A stretch of DNA of 47,681 bases from an uncultured Eubacteriaceae bacterium (lineage in GTDB: Bacteria; Bacillota; Clostridia; Lachnospirales; CAG-274): positions 1-47,681 of the forward strand of contig CAMVJD010000019.1 of NCBI GenBank assembly GCA_947167715.1. The letters run 5' to 3'. How positions within the stretch are numbered: the first letter of the stretch is position 1; every line of letters starts with the position of its first letter. This document shows, in pieces, positions 27,496 to 34,221 of this stretch. The notes under the pieces were generated by a model. The model made no database searches. It saw nothing but the letters and a program-made list of their open reading frames with translations, and was not told the DNA's origin. A program made the translations under genes and the position numbers.

Positions 27496-27993
27496 ATGAA
27501 AAAGGATTTTGATTTTTCGGTAGTTGACAGCATACTGAAAAAATATCCCGCAAAAGAGCTTTCAACCATTACTATTTTGCAGGATATCCAGGAATATTAT
27601 CACTATCTGCCCGAAGAGATATTCCCGTATGTTGCCAAGGCGATCAACGTGGGCGAGGCGCGTCTTTACGGCGTAGCAACATTTTACGAAAACTTTTCAC
27701 TCGACCCAAAGGGCAAGTATGTTATCCGCTGCTGCGACGGCACGGCTTGTCACGTTAGAGGCTCGCTGCCGATACTTAACAGATTGCGCGAAACGCTTGG
27801 CTTAAGCGAGAAAAAAAAGACCACGGACGACCTTTTGTTTACCGTGGAAACGGTGTCCTGTCTGGGCGCCTGCGGTCTGGCGCCGGTGCTTACCGTAAAC
27901 GGTACGGTTTACCCCGCTATGACCCCCGAAAAGGCATTGGAACTGCTTGACGAATTAAAGGCAAAGGAGGCGTCGGAAAATGAACAAGCTTAA
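27496..27993 (+). CDS. hydC: Electron-bifurcating [FeFe]-hydrogenase subunit HydC (NuoE-like)
   Basis: HydC is the small [2Fe-2S] subunit of the HydABC complex in the cytoplasm. The 165-residue product has an N-terminal helical part with ILQDIQEYYHYLPEE and the cluster ligands Cys80, Cys85, Cys122 and Cys126 (CCDGTACHVRG, SCLGACGLAP). ATG at 27496 follows AAAGGAGG; an in-frame ATG 20 codons upstream overlaps this site and was rejected. It overlaps hydB by 14 bases. Confidence 0.95.
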   Translation: MKKDFDFSVVDSILKKYPAKELSTITILQDIQEYYHYLPEEIFPYVAKAINVGEARLYGVATFYENFSLDPKGKYVIRCCDGTACHVRGSLPILNRLRETLGLSEKKKTTDDLLFTVETVSCLGACGLAPVLTVNGTVYPAMTPEKALELLDELKAKEASENEQA

Positions 27994-29863
27994 ATCAAGA
28001 GAGGAACTTACGGCGCTGAGGGACGTCTGTCAAAAGGCCTTTGCGGCCGAGAAAAAGAAAATACTTGTCTGCGGCGGTACGGGCTGTGTTGCGGGCGGTT
28101 CGCTCGATATTTTCGCACGCCTTAAACAGCTGTTGGAGGATAAAAACATACCTGTTGATGTGGAGCTTGCCGACGAGCCTCACGGCGATGCCGTAGGTAT
28201 GAAAAAAAGCGGCTGCCACGGCTTTTGCGAAATGGGTCCGCTTGTACGCATCGAGCCCCAGGGCTGGCTTTACACCAAGGTAAAGCTTGACGACTGCGAG
28301 GAGATAATAGAAAAAACGATAGTCGGCGGAGAGATGATAGAAAGGCTTGTTTACAAACAAAACGGCGAGGTGTTCCCCAAGCAGGACGAGATACCGTTTT
28401 ATAAAAAGCAGACAAGAGTCGTGCTTGAAAGCTGCGGCCATATAAATGCATCCTCCATACGCGAATATATTGCGCTTGGCGGATATTCCGCACTTGAAAA
28501 ATGTCTTTTTGACATAACAAGCGAGGATATTTTAAACGAGGTAACAAAATCAAATCTGCGCGGACGCGGAGGCGGCGGCTTTGCGGCAGGCAAAAAATGG
28601 GCTTCCTGTGCGGCGCAGAAGGAAACACCCAAATATGTTGTCTGCAACGGTGACGAGGGCGACCCCGGCGCATTTATGGACCGCTCCATAATGGAGGGCG
28701 ACCCACACAGACTGCTTGAGGGTATGATGATAGCGGGTATCGCAGTCGGCTCGTCCGAGGGCTATATTTATGTGCGTGCGGAATATCCCCTTGCCGTGGA
28801 AAGACTTCGCACGGCTATTGCACAGGCAGAGGAGCTTGGTATTCTGGGCGATAATATCCTTGGTACCGACAAGAGCTTCCATATACATATCAACCGCGGC
28901 GCAGGCGCCTTTGTATGCGGCGAGGGCTCGGCGCTTACGGCCTCTATCGAGGGCAAGCGCGGTATGCCCCGCGTAAAGCCTCCGCGCACCGTGGAACACG
29001 GACTTTTTGAAAAGCCCACAAACCTTAACAATGTAGAGACCTATGCAAACGTGCCTATGATAATAACCAAGGGCGCGGATTGGTTCAGAGGCATAGGCCC
29101 CGAAAACAGCCCCGGCACAAAGGCCTTTGCGCTTACGGGCACTATACAGAACACAGGCCTTATAGAGGTGCCTATGGGTACAACGCTGCGCGAGGTAATT
29201 TTTGATATCGGCGGCGGTATGCGCGGCGGCACAAAATTCAAGGCTGTGCAGATAGGCGGGCCCTCGGGCGGCTGTCTTACGGAAAAGGACCTTGATGTTC
29301 CGCTTGATTTTGACTCGCTTAAAAGCGTGGGCGCAATGATAGGCTCGGGCGGTCTTGTGGTAATGGACGACAAGACCTGTATGGTCGAGGTAGCACGTTT
29401 CTTTATGAACTTTACGCAGAACGAATCCTGCGGAAAATGCGTTCCCTGCCGCGAGGGTACAAAACGTATGCTTGAAATACTTGAAAGAATAACGGCGGGC
29501 AAGGGTGAAGACGGCGATATAGAGCTGCTTGAGGAGCTTGCGGATACCATATCCAATACGGCACTTTGCGGCCTTGGCAAAACGGCGGCATCGCCAGTGG
29601 TATCCACAATAAAGAATTTCCGCAGCGAGTATGAGGCGCATATTTATGATAAGCGCTGTCCTGCGGGAGCCTGTTCAAAGCTTAAGCGCTTTGTTATAGA
29701 CCCCGAAAAGTGCAAGGGCTGTTCAAAGTGTGCAAGAAACTGCCCCGTAAACGCAATAAGCGGACAGGTAAGATCTCCGTTTAAGATCGATCAGGACAAG
29801 TGTATCAAGTGCGGCGCTTGTGTAAGTAATTGTGCATTCGGCGCAGTAAGTGAGGAGGCATAA
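27980..29863 (+). CDS. hydB: Electron-bifurcating [FeFe]-hydrogenase subunit HydB (NuoF-like)
   Basis: HydB is the flavin subunit that handles NADH in the bifurcating hydrogenase. The 627-residue product has an N-terminal thioredoxin-like [2Fe-2S] domain (VCGGTGC... GCHGFCEMGP), the NuoF core with the NADH/FMN motif LRGRGGGGFAAGKKW and NGDEGDPGAFMDR, the [4Fe-4S] motif ESCGKCVPCREGTKRM, and two C-terminal ferredoxin motifs (CKGCSKCARNCP, CIKCGACVSNC). This order is typical for HydB and longer than NuoF of complex I. Confidence 0.96.
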   Translation: MNKLKSREELTALRDVCQKAFAAEKKKILVCGGTGCVAGGSLDIFARLKQLLEDKNIPVDVELADEPHGDAVGMKKSGCHGFCEMGPLVRIEPQGWLYTKVKLDDCEEIIEKTIVGGEMIERLVYKQNGEVFPKQDEIPFYKKQTRVVLESCGHINASSIREYIALGGYSALEKCLFDITSEDILNEVTKSNLRGRGGGGFAAGKKWASCAAQKETPKYVVCNGDEGDPGAFMDRSIMEGDPHRLLEGMMIAGIAVGSSEGYIYVRAEYPLAVERLRTAIAQAEELGILGDNILGTDKSFHIHINRGAGAFVCGEGSALTASIEGKRGMPRVKPPRTVEHGLFEKPTNLNNVETYANVPMIITKGADWFRGIGPENSPGTKAFALTGTIQNTGLIEVPMGTTLREVIFDIGGGMRGGTKFKAVQIGGPSGGCLTEKDLDVPLDFDSLKSVGAMIGSGGLVVMDDKTCMVEVARFFMNFTQNESCGKCVPCREGTKRMLEILERITAGKGEDGDIELLEELADTISNTALCGLGKTAASPVVSTIKNFRSEYEAHIYDKRCPAGACSKLKRFVIDPEKCKGCSKCARNCPVNAISGQVRSPFKIDQDKCIKCGACVSNCAFGAVSEEA

Positions 29864-29864
29864 T

Positions 29865-31553
29865 ATGCAGTTGGACAATTTTATAGAAATAGACGGTATA
29901 CCCGTTAAAATAGAGGGCGAGAGAAACCTTCTGGAGGTAATAAGCAAAAGCGGCATAAAGCTGCCCGTATTCTGCTACCATTCGGATCTTTCCATTTACG
30001 GTGCCTGCCGTATGTGTATGGTAGAGGACGAAAACGGCAGACTTATGGCATCCTGCTCCACTATTCCCCGTGCAGGCATGAAAATAAAAACAAATACCAA
30101 AAGACTGCGCAAATACCGCAAAAGCATACTTGAACTTTTGCTTGCAAGCCATTGCCGCGACTGTACCACCTGTCAAAACAGCGGCAAGTGTAAGCTGCAG
30201 GAGCTGGCAGTGCAGTTTGGTATAACCAGCATACGCTTTAACAACGACAAAACAGAGCCTATAAAGGACACCTCGTCTCCCGCTATCATACGCGATTCAA
30301 GCAAGTGCATCCTTTGCGGTGACTGCGTGCGCGAATGTAACGAGATACAAAACGTAGGCGCGATAGATTTTACCTTCAGAGGCTCCAAGGCGGTAATAAG
30401 CACCGCATTTAACAAGCCTATCGCAGAATCTCTTTGCGTAAACTGCGGTCAGTGCGCGGCAGCCTGTCCTACGGGTGCCATAATCGTAAAGGACGACACC
30501 TCAAAGGTGCTTAATATGATAGACGACCCCGAGGTATTCGTTACCTGCGAGATCGCCCCTGCGGTGCGTGTGGGCATAGGTCAGGAGCTTGACAGGGAGA
30601 TCGGCGAAAATACGCTTGGAAGAATAATATCCATACTTCACAGGATAGGCATTGACAAGGTATTTGATACCGCAACGGGCGCCGACCTTACCGTTATGGA
30701 GGAGGCTGCGGAATTTGCCGAGCGTCTTGAAAAGGGCGGCACTCTTCCGCTGTTTACTTCGTGCTGTCCTGCGTGGGTAAATTTCATAGAAAAGAAATAT
30801 CCCGAATTTCTGCCTAACGTTTCTACCTGTCGTTCGCCTATGAGTATGTTTTCGGCAGTAGTAAAGGAATATTACAAAAACAACCTGCCCGACGGCAAGA
30901 AAAAGCATTATCATTTTGCGCTTATGCCCTGTACGGCTAAAAAATTTGAATGTAAGCGCGAGGAATTCGGCGGCGTGACGGACGATGTTATCACAACGCA
31001 GGAGCTTATTAAAATAATCAAGGAATCGGGCGTAAGATTTAACGAAACACAGCCCGAGGCAGTTGATATGCCGTTTGGCAGCGCATCGGGCGCAGGCGTA
31101 ATTTTCGGAGTTACGGGCGGTGTTACCGAGGCCGTTTTAAGAAAAATAGCAAACGACAGCTCCAGAACTACGCTTGCACAGATAGAATATACGGGCATAA
31201 GAGGCCTTGAGGACATTAAGGAGGCCTATATCCCCTACGGCGACCGCCGGCTTCATATTGCGGTCGTCAGCGGACTTTCAAATGCCGTAAAAATAATAGA
31301 AGCTATCAAAAGCGGCGAAATGCAGTTTGACCTTGTTGAGGTCATGGCCTGCCGCGGCGGCTGCATAGGCGGCGCAGGTCAGCCCTATATCTCGCACAGA
31401 AAGCGTAATGCACGCGGCGAGGGTCTTTACAGAACCGACAGACAAAGCTCTATAAAATGCTCACAGGATAACTATATGACAGACAGGCTTTACAGCGGCC
31501 TGTTAAGGGGCAAGACGCACGAGCTTTTGCATGTTGAATACAATAAAAAATAA
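29865..31553 (+). CDS. hydA: Electron-bifurcating [FeFe]-hydrogenase catalytic subunit HydA
   Basis: HydA carries the H-cluster that makes H2 from ferredoxin and NADH electrons. The 562-residue product has a [2Fe-2S] domain (Cys37, 48, 51, 64), a His-Cys cluster (SHCRDC, from His96), two [4Fe-4S] motifs (CILCGDCVREC, CVNCGQCAAAC) and the H-cluster domain with TSCCPAW (298-304), MPCTAKKFECKR (about 354) and MACRGGCIGGAGQP (about 500). GGAGQP replaces the common GGGQP. ATG at 29865 follows GAGGAGG. It lacks the extra C-terminal [2Fe-2S] domain seen in some HydA proteins. Confidence 0.97.
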   Translation: MQLDNFIEIDGIPVKIEGERNLLEVISKSGIKLPVFCYHSDLSIYGACRMCMVEDENGRLMASCSTIPRAGMKIKTNTKRLRKYRKSILELLLASHCRDCTTCQNSGKCKLQELAVQFGITSIRFNNDKTEPIKDTSSPAIIRDSSKCILCGDCVRECNEIQNVGAIDFTFRGSKAVISTAFNKPIAESLCVNCGQCAAACPTGAIIVKDDTSKVLNMIDDPEVFVTCEIAPAVRVGIGQELDREIGENTLGRIISILHRIGIDKVFDTATGADLTVMEEAAEFAERLEKGGTLPLFTSCCPAWVNFIEKKYPEFLPNVSTCRSPMSMFSAVVKEYYKNNLPDGKKKHYHFALMPCTAKKFECKREEFGGVTDDVITTQELIKIIKESGVRFNETQPEAVDMPFGSASGAGVIFGVTGGVTEAVLRKIANDSSRTTLAQIEYTGIRGLEDIKEAYIPYGDRRLHIAVVSGLSNAVKIIEAIKSGEMQFDLVEVMACRGGCIGGAGQPYISHRKRNARGEGLYRTDRQSSIKCSQDNYMTDRLYSGLLRGKTHELLHVEYNKK

Positions 31554-31584
31554 TAAATAAATAAAAAAGAAAGGAAAATGTATT

Positions 31585-31980
31585 ATGACCTACGAAGAAA
31601 TTTTTGAAAAATCAAAGGAACGCTTACTCAAAGCAAAGACAAAGGATATCAAGGACTTTATCGCCGTACAGTTTAATATTTTCGGCGAGGGTCAGGGCTC
31701 ATTTTATGCGGTGATATTTGACGGCAAAATGGATGTTCAGCCCTACGACTACAAGGACAACGATATTTCCTTGAATATTGCGGGCGATGACCTTGTTTAC
31801 GCGCTTGAAAACAAAATGACCGACAGGCTGGGCTTTTACGGAAACAATAAAAAAATAGAGACATTAAAGACTGCCCTTGCGACTATCCCCAAGGCAAGAA
31901 AAGCTACGGAAAAATCCGCTGTCAAGTCGTCAAGCAAGCCCTCGACCGTAAAGAAAGCACCGCGAAAGAGCGGTAAATAA
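31585..31980 (+). CDS. SCP2 sterol-binding-domain protein with basic tail
   Basis: The first about 100 residues of this 131-residue protein look like an SCP2 lipid-binding fold (VQFNIFGEGQGSFYAVIFDG, ISLNIAGDDLVYALENKM). The last about 30 residues are a Lys/Ser/Ala-rich tail (KKAPRKSGK at the end) that could bind nucleic acid or membranes. It follows hydA by 31 bases, after AAAGGAAA, and is last before the terminator, so it is expressed with the hydrogenase. Its role there is unknown. Confidence 0.8.
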   Translation: MTYEEIFEKSKERLLKAKTKDIKDFIAVQFNIFGEGQGSFYAVIFDGKMDVQPYDYKDNDISLNIAGDDLVYALENKMTDRLGFYGNNKKIETLKTALATIPKARKATEKSAVKSSSKPSTVKKAPRKSGK

Positions 31981-31998
31981 TAAGGCCTTATTTACACA

Positions 31999-32031
31999 AA
32001 AGCCGCCCCAAAATACAGGGCGGCTTTTTTT
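31999..32031 (+). terminator. Terminator of the rex-hyd operon
   Basis: AGCCGCCC (32001-32008) pairs with GGGCGGCT (32018-32025) and a run of seven T follows. It lies 20 bases after the SCP2 gene. Confidence 0.92.
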
Positions 32032-32045
32032 GCGGGTATGGCAAT

Positions 32046-32912
32046 TTAAACAACTCTATTTTTACCCGTATCAAAGCAAAGGGCATTCTTCGGGCATACC
32101 TTAATGCACTCCCCGCATCTTATACATTCGGTGCTGTTAGGCTCTTTTGCGGGATCGACATCCATTTTGCAAATTTTTGCACAAGCCCCGCAGCTGATGC
32201 AGGCGTTATCATCCACGGACATTTTAATAAAACCCACCTTTTGGAAAAGCGCGTAAAAAGCCCCAAGTGGGCATATATATTTACAAAAAGGCCTGTAAAT
32301 GAATATCGATGCCAGTATACATAAAACAAGCAGAGCAAATTTCCATTTAAATAAAGCGCCTATCGCACTTCTTATGCCCTTGTCAAGTATCACAAGCGGT
32401 ATGCCGCCCTCCAGCGTACCCACGGGACAAATATATTTGCAAAAAAACGGGTCGCCCATTCCCGTCTTTGACCTGTAAAAAAACGGCAGCGCAAAAACAA
32501 AAACCAGTAAAAATACATACTTAAACAGGCGAAGCACCTTATCTGCCTTTTGGGGCACGGTAAGCTTCGGCGCGGGTATTTTATACAAAAGCTCCTGCAC
32601 AAGCCCAAACAGACAAAGCCAGCCGCAAACAAGCCTGCCCGCGATAAGGCCCACCATTGCAAGCCAGCCCGCCACATAAAAGGCAAATTTTCTTTGTCTG
32701 CCGTCAAATACAGACTGGGCAGCACCTATAGGACATGCCCCAAGTGCGCCCGGGCAGGAATAGCAATTCATACCGGGTACGCAAAAATTTTTAAGCGGAC
32801 CTTTATATATTTGTCCTTTTAAAAAACCCTTTAAATAGCCGTTGGACAGGATACCCCATCCGCCCTGGACAGCCTTTCTTTTAATCCTGTGCTTTTTTAA
32901 TTTATTATCCAA
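32046..32912 (-). CDS. Membrane-bound 4Fe-4S polyferredoxin (NapH-like)
   Basis: The 288-residue product has about five membrane helices and NapH-type motifs: NCYSCPGALGACPIGA, GRLVCGWLCLFG, FCKYICPVGTLEGG and FCKYICPLGAF, then two C-terminal [4Fe-4S] motifs (CISCGACAKIC, CIRCGECIKVCP). Proteins of this type pass electrons across or along the membrane. Its start overlaps the end of the CXXC peptide gene. A role in exporting reducing power to a surface acceptor is possible but not shown. Confidence 0.88.
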   Translation of the reverse strand: MDNKLKKHRIKRKAVQGGWGILSNGYLKGFLKGQIYKGPLKNFCVPGMNCYSCPGALGACPIGAAQSVFDGRQRKFAFYVAGWLAMVGLIAGRLVCGWLCLFGLVQELLYKIPAPKLTVPQKADKVLRLFKYVFLLVFVFALPFFYRSKTGMGDPFFCKYICPVGTLEGGIPLVILDKGIRSAIGALFKWKFALLVLCILASIFIYRPFCKYICPLGAFYALFQKVGFIKMSVDDNACISCGACAKICKMDVDPAKEPNSTECIRCGECIKVCPKNALCFDTGKNRVV

Positions 32913-33057
32913 TCCCTATACACTCCATACATATATTTGACGCTTTTTTGCTGACGGTCCTTGTTTCGCCGCTGTATACCCCGTAAACGCAGGAAACAGC
33001 TGCAATTATAAAAAAAACAGCAGTAACATAAAGCGGTACAGTCCTTTTTTTGTTCAT
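32905..33057 (-). CDS. CD1871A-type CXXC small membrane protein
   Basis: This 50-residue protein has a signal anchor (about 8-27) and ends SNICMECIGIG. The C-terminal CxxC-IGIG motif is what I recognise from the CD1871A family of Clostridia. ATG at 33057 follows GGAGATAGCT. It overlaps the NapH-like gene by 8 bases, which fits a membrane redox pair in which the CXXC peptide accepts electrons outside. Function is not established. Confidence 0.75.
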   Translation of the reverse strand: MNKKRTVPLYVTAVFFIIAAVSCVYGVYSGETRTVSKKASNICMECIGIG

Positions 33058-33264
33058 AGCTATCTCCTTTTTTTTATTATTATTTTCCGCAAAACACATA
33101 ATGCTTTGCCCTTTTAATTATACCACTCTATCCCCAAAATTATCCATTAATTTTGTTAATTTAACATATTTTTTCAAATTTCGGCAGTTTTACCAATGTG
33201 CCCTATGGTATATTATTATTTTTTATAAGCCTTGATTTTTATATCGAAACCAATGACAATAAAA

Positions 33265-33285
33265 AAAACCGCTTAAAAAGCGGCC
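33265..33285 (-). terminator. Terminator in the tRNA-Thr repeat copy
   Basis: On the minus strand CCGCTT/AAGCGG form a hairpin followed by eight T. It is part of the 72-bp repeat (33269-33340) shared with the intact tRNA-Thr locus. Confidence 0.8.
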
Positions 33286-33340
33286 TTTAAAAAACAGCTA
33301 ATGACGGGACTCGAACCCGTGACCTGCGCATTACGAATGC
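33269..33340 (-). repeat. 72-bp direct repeat, copy A: truncated tRNA-Thr 3' part plus terminator
   Basis: These 72 bases are identical to 34054-34125. They contain the terminator hairpin and the tRNA-Thr 3' part (33296-33340) from the acceptor arm through the T-arm to the 5' side of the anticodon stem. After 33340 the homology stops abruptly and no D-arm follows, so this is a tRNA fragment. It looks like an attachment-site duplicate made by integration at the anticodon loop. Confidence 0.88.
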
Positions 33341-33502
33341 AATATCAAAGATTTTGTGTTTTATCATCTTTGTTTATGAAATTCACAAAAGTCGCTGTTT
33401 TAGCCTATCTCAAATGCGTGTTGTTTTGTCTTGTTTCGTCTTTGTTTATAAAAAACGTGCCCAAGTGTTGCCAATATGTTACCACGGTAACACTAATTAT
33501 AC
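33341..33502. other. Left part of the tRNA-flanked insertion, no gene seen
   Basis: AT-rich sequence without a convincing reading frame. At 33477-33492 TGTTACC-AC-GGTAACA is a dyad just upstream of the toxin promoter; nearby GTGTTGCC resembles its half-site. It could be an operator or an integrase arm site. Confidence 0.4.
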
Positions 33503-33531
33503 TTGAATACTTTGTCGGAATATGATACAAT
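33503..33531 (+). promoter_or_regulatory. Promoter of the candidate toxin mRNA
   Basis: TTGAAT, a 17-base spacer and TACAAT. The start would be near 33538. The 5' leader can fold so that CGCTCCC (33543-33549) pairs with GGGGGCG (33568-33574) and hides the ribosome site AAAGGGGGG. Confidence 0.7.
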
Positions 33532-33581
33532 AACCACGTTGTCGCTCCCTATACTGGCAACAGAAAGGGGGGCGTGGTGTT

Positions 33582-33683
33582 ATGTTTTCCTTGATAGATT
33601 TTGTTTTATCTGTCGCGGCAAGTGTGATTGGTAACTGCATCAGCAAGTTTATCGAGTACATACGCAAAAGGCTTGACAGATAA
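33582..33683 (+). CDS. Candidate type I toxin peptide, 33 residues (Fst-like build)
   Basis: The peptide begins MFSLIDFVLSVAASVIG, one hydrophobic helix of about 22 residues, then a charged end, EYIRKRLDR. This size and build are those of membrane-acting type I toxins such as Fst, though the sequence is not one I can place in a named family. ATG at 33582 follows AAAGGGGGG at 33564-33572, a strong ribosome site that can be masked in a leader hairpin. A bidirectional terminator follows, and a convergent RNA starts at 33819. It lies inside the tRNA-Thr-flanked insertion. Confidence 0.7.
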   Translation: MFSLIDFVLSVAASVIGNCISKFIEYIRKRLDR

Positions 33684-33739
33684 GTAAGCAGCGGCAATAG
33701 GCCTGTGGTATTCTTACCGCCACACCAAAAAGGAAGATG

Positions 33740-33819
33740 AAAAAGGGAAAAGGCGGGGTGCCTGAACAATACCCCGCCTTTTCTTTTCGCATCGTGATGT
33801 ATGCGTTCCTTGATTTTGT
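33740..33819 (-). ncRNA. Candidate antisense antitoxin RNA
   Basis: A perfect promoter on the minus strand (33826-33854) would start a short RNA near 33819 that ends at the shared terminator, about 75-80 bases. Its first bases are complementary to TTCCTTGATTTTGT (33806-33819). A near copy, TTCCTTGATAGATTTTGT, is codons 2-8 of the toxin (33587-33604); the match extends back across the start codon (33575-33604 against 33795-33819). The RNA could thus pair with both the toxin start region and the common 3' end, as RNA II does in the par locus of pAD1. Its existence is inferred. Confidence 0.6.
33748..33787. terminator. Shared bidirectional terminator of the toxin and antisense RNAs
   Basis: A 12-bp perfect stem (AAAAGGCGGGGT with ACCCCGCCTTTT, 11-base loop) has TTCTTTT after it on the plus strand and TTTTCCCTTTTT on the minus strand. 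Confidence 0.88.
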
Positions 33820-33825
33820 AATATT

Positions 33826-33854
33826 ATTATAAATCAATAGCCCCGATATGTCAA
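33826..33854 (-). promoter_or_regulatory. Perfect consensus promoter of the antisense RNA
   Basis: On the minus strand TTGACA (33849-33854), exactly 17 bases, TATAAT (33826-33831). No protein gene follows it, which is expected for a strongly made regulatory RNA. A plus-strand hairpin GTCAAG/CTTGAC plus six T (33850-33873) overlaps the -35 box. Confidence 0.8.
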
Positions 33855-33901
33855 GTTTTATCTTGACTTTTTTATTATGCCGCCGCAAAAAAATATCCCA
33901 C

Positions 33902-34015
33902 TTACAGCATAATTTTTATTGATGATCGATACTTTGCAAGCAAAACCGAGGGCACCCACGCACCAAGAAGCAGCGCGAGAATGCCCCCGATAACAAAAGA
34001 TAAAAATAGGAACAC
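33902..34015 (-). CDS. Possible 37-residue membrane peptide
   Basis: A GTG-started frame reads VFLFLSFVIGGILALLLGAW then PSVLLAKYR and a short basic end, one clear membrane helix. A G-rich stretch (GGCGGGGGGG) directly before the start may serve as a ribosome site, though it runs into the start codon. It lies inside the tRNA-flanked insertion. It could be a second small membrane peptide or chance. Confidence 0.3.
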   Translation of the reverse strand: MFLFLSFVIGGILALLLGAWVPSVLLAKYRSSIKIML

Positions 34016-34046
34016 CCCCCCCGCCTAATAGCAGAGGATATTCCCT

Positions 34047-34069
34047 AAAAAAGCCGCTTAAAAAGCGGC
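34047..34069 (-). terminator. Terminator of tRNA-Thr
   Basis: On the minus strand GCCGCTT/AAGCGGC with a 3-base loop, followed by six T. Confidence 0.85.
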
Positions 34070-34125
34070 CTTTAAAAAACAGCTAATGACGGGACTCGAA
34101 CCCGTGACCTGCGCATTACGAATGC
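34054..34125 (-). repeat. 72-bp direct repeat, copy B (in the intact tRNA-Thr)
   Basis: Identical to 33269-33340. It ends in the anticodon stem of tRNA-Thr; the D-arm and 5' acceptor strand follow only here. The two copies are 785 bases apart. Confidence 0.88.
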
Positions 34126-34153
34126 GCTGCTCTACCAACTGAGCCACATTAGC
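34081..34153 (-). tRNA. tRNA-Thr (anticodon CGT)
   Basis: Acceptor arms GCTAATG/CATTAGC with U discriminator, T-arm ACGGG-TTCGAGT-CCCGT and anticodon arm GCGCA-TTCGTAA-TGCGC give anticodon CGT. It is the integration target of the neighbouring 785-bp segment. Confidence 0.95.
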
Positions 34154-34221
34154 ATAGGCGGTCGTTTATCCGACCGACTTAATTAGTATACCATATTCAA
34201 AAGTAAAATACAAGTATTTTT

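Noticed and set aside
33341..33480. Integrase gene remnant
   Set aside because: Short minus-strand frames were read, but none shows tyrosine-recombinase motifs; a remnant cannot be claimed.
33497..33888. Longer minus-strand frames of 79-90 codons in the tRNA-flanked insertion
   Set aside because: They run through the terminator hairpin and across both promoters, and lack ribosome sites; the short plus-strand toxin frame fits the signals much better.
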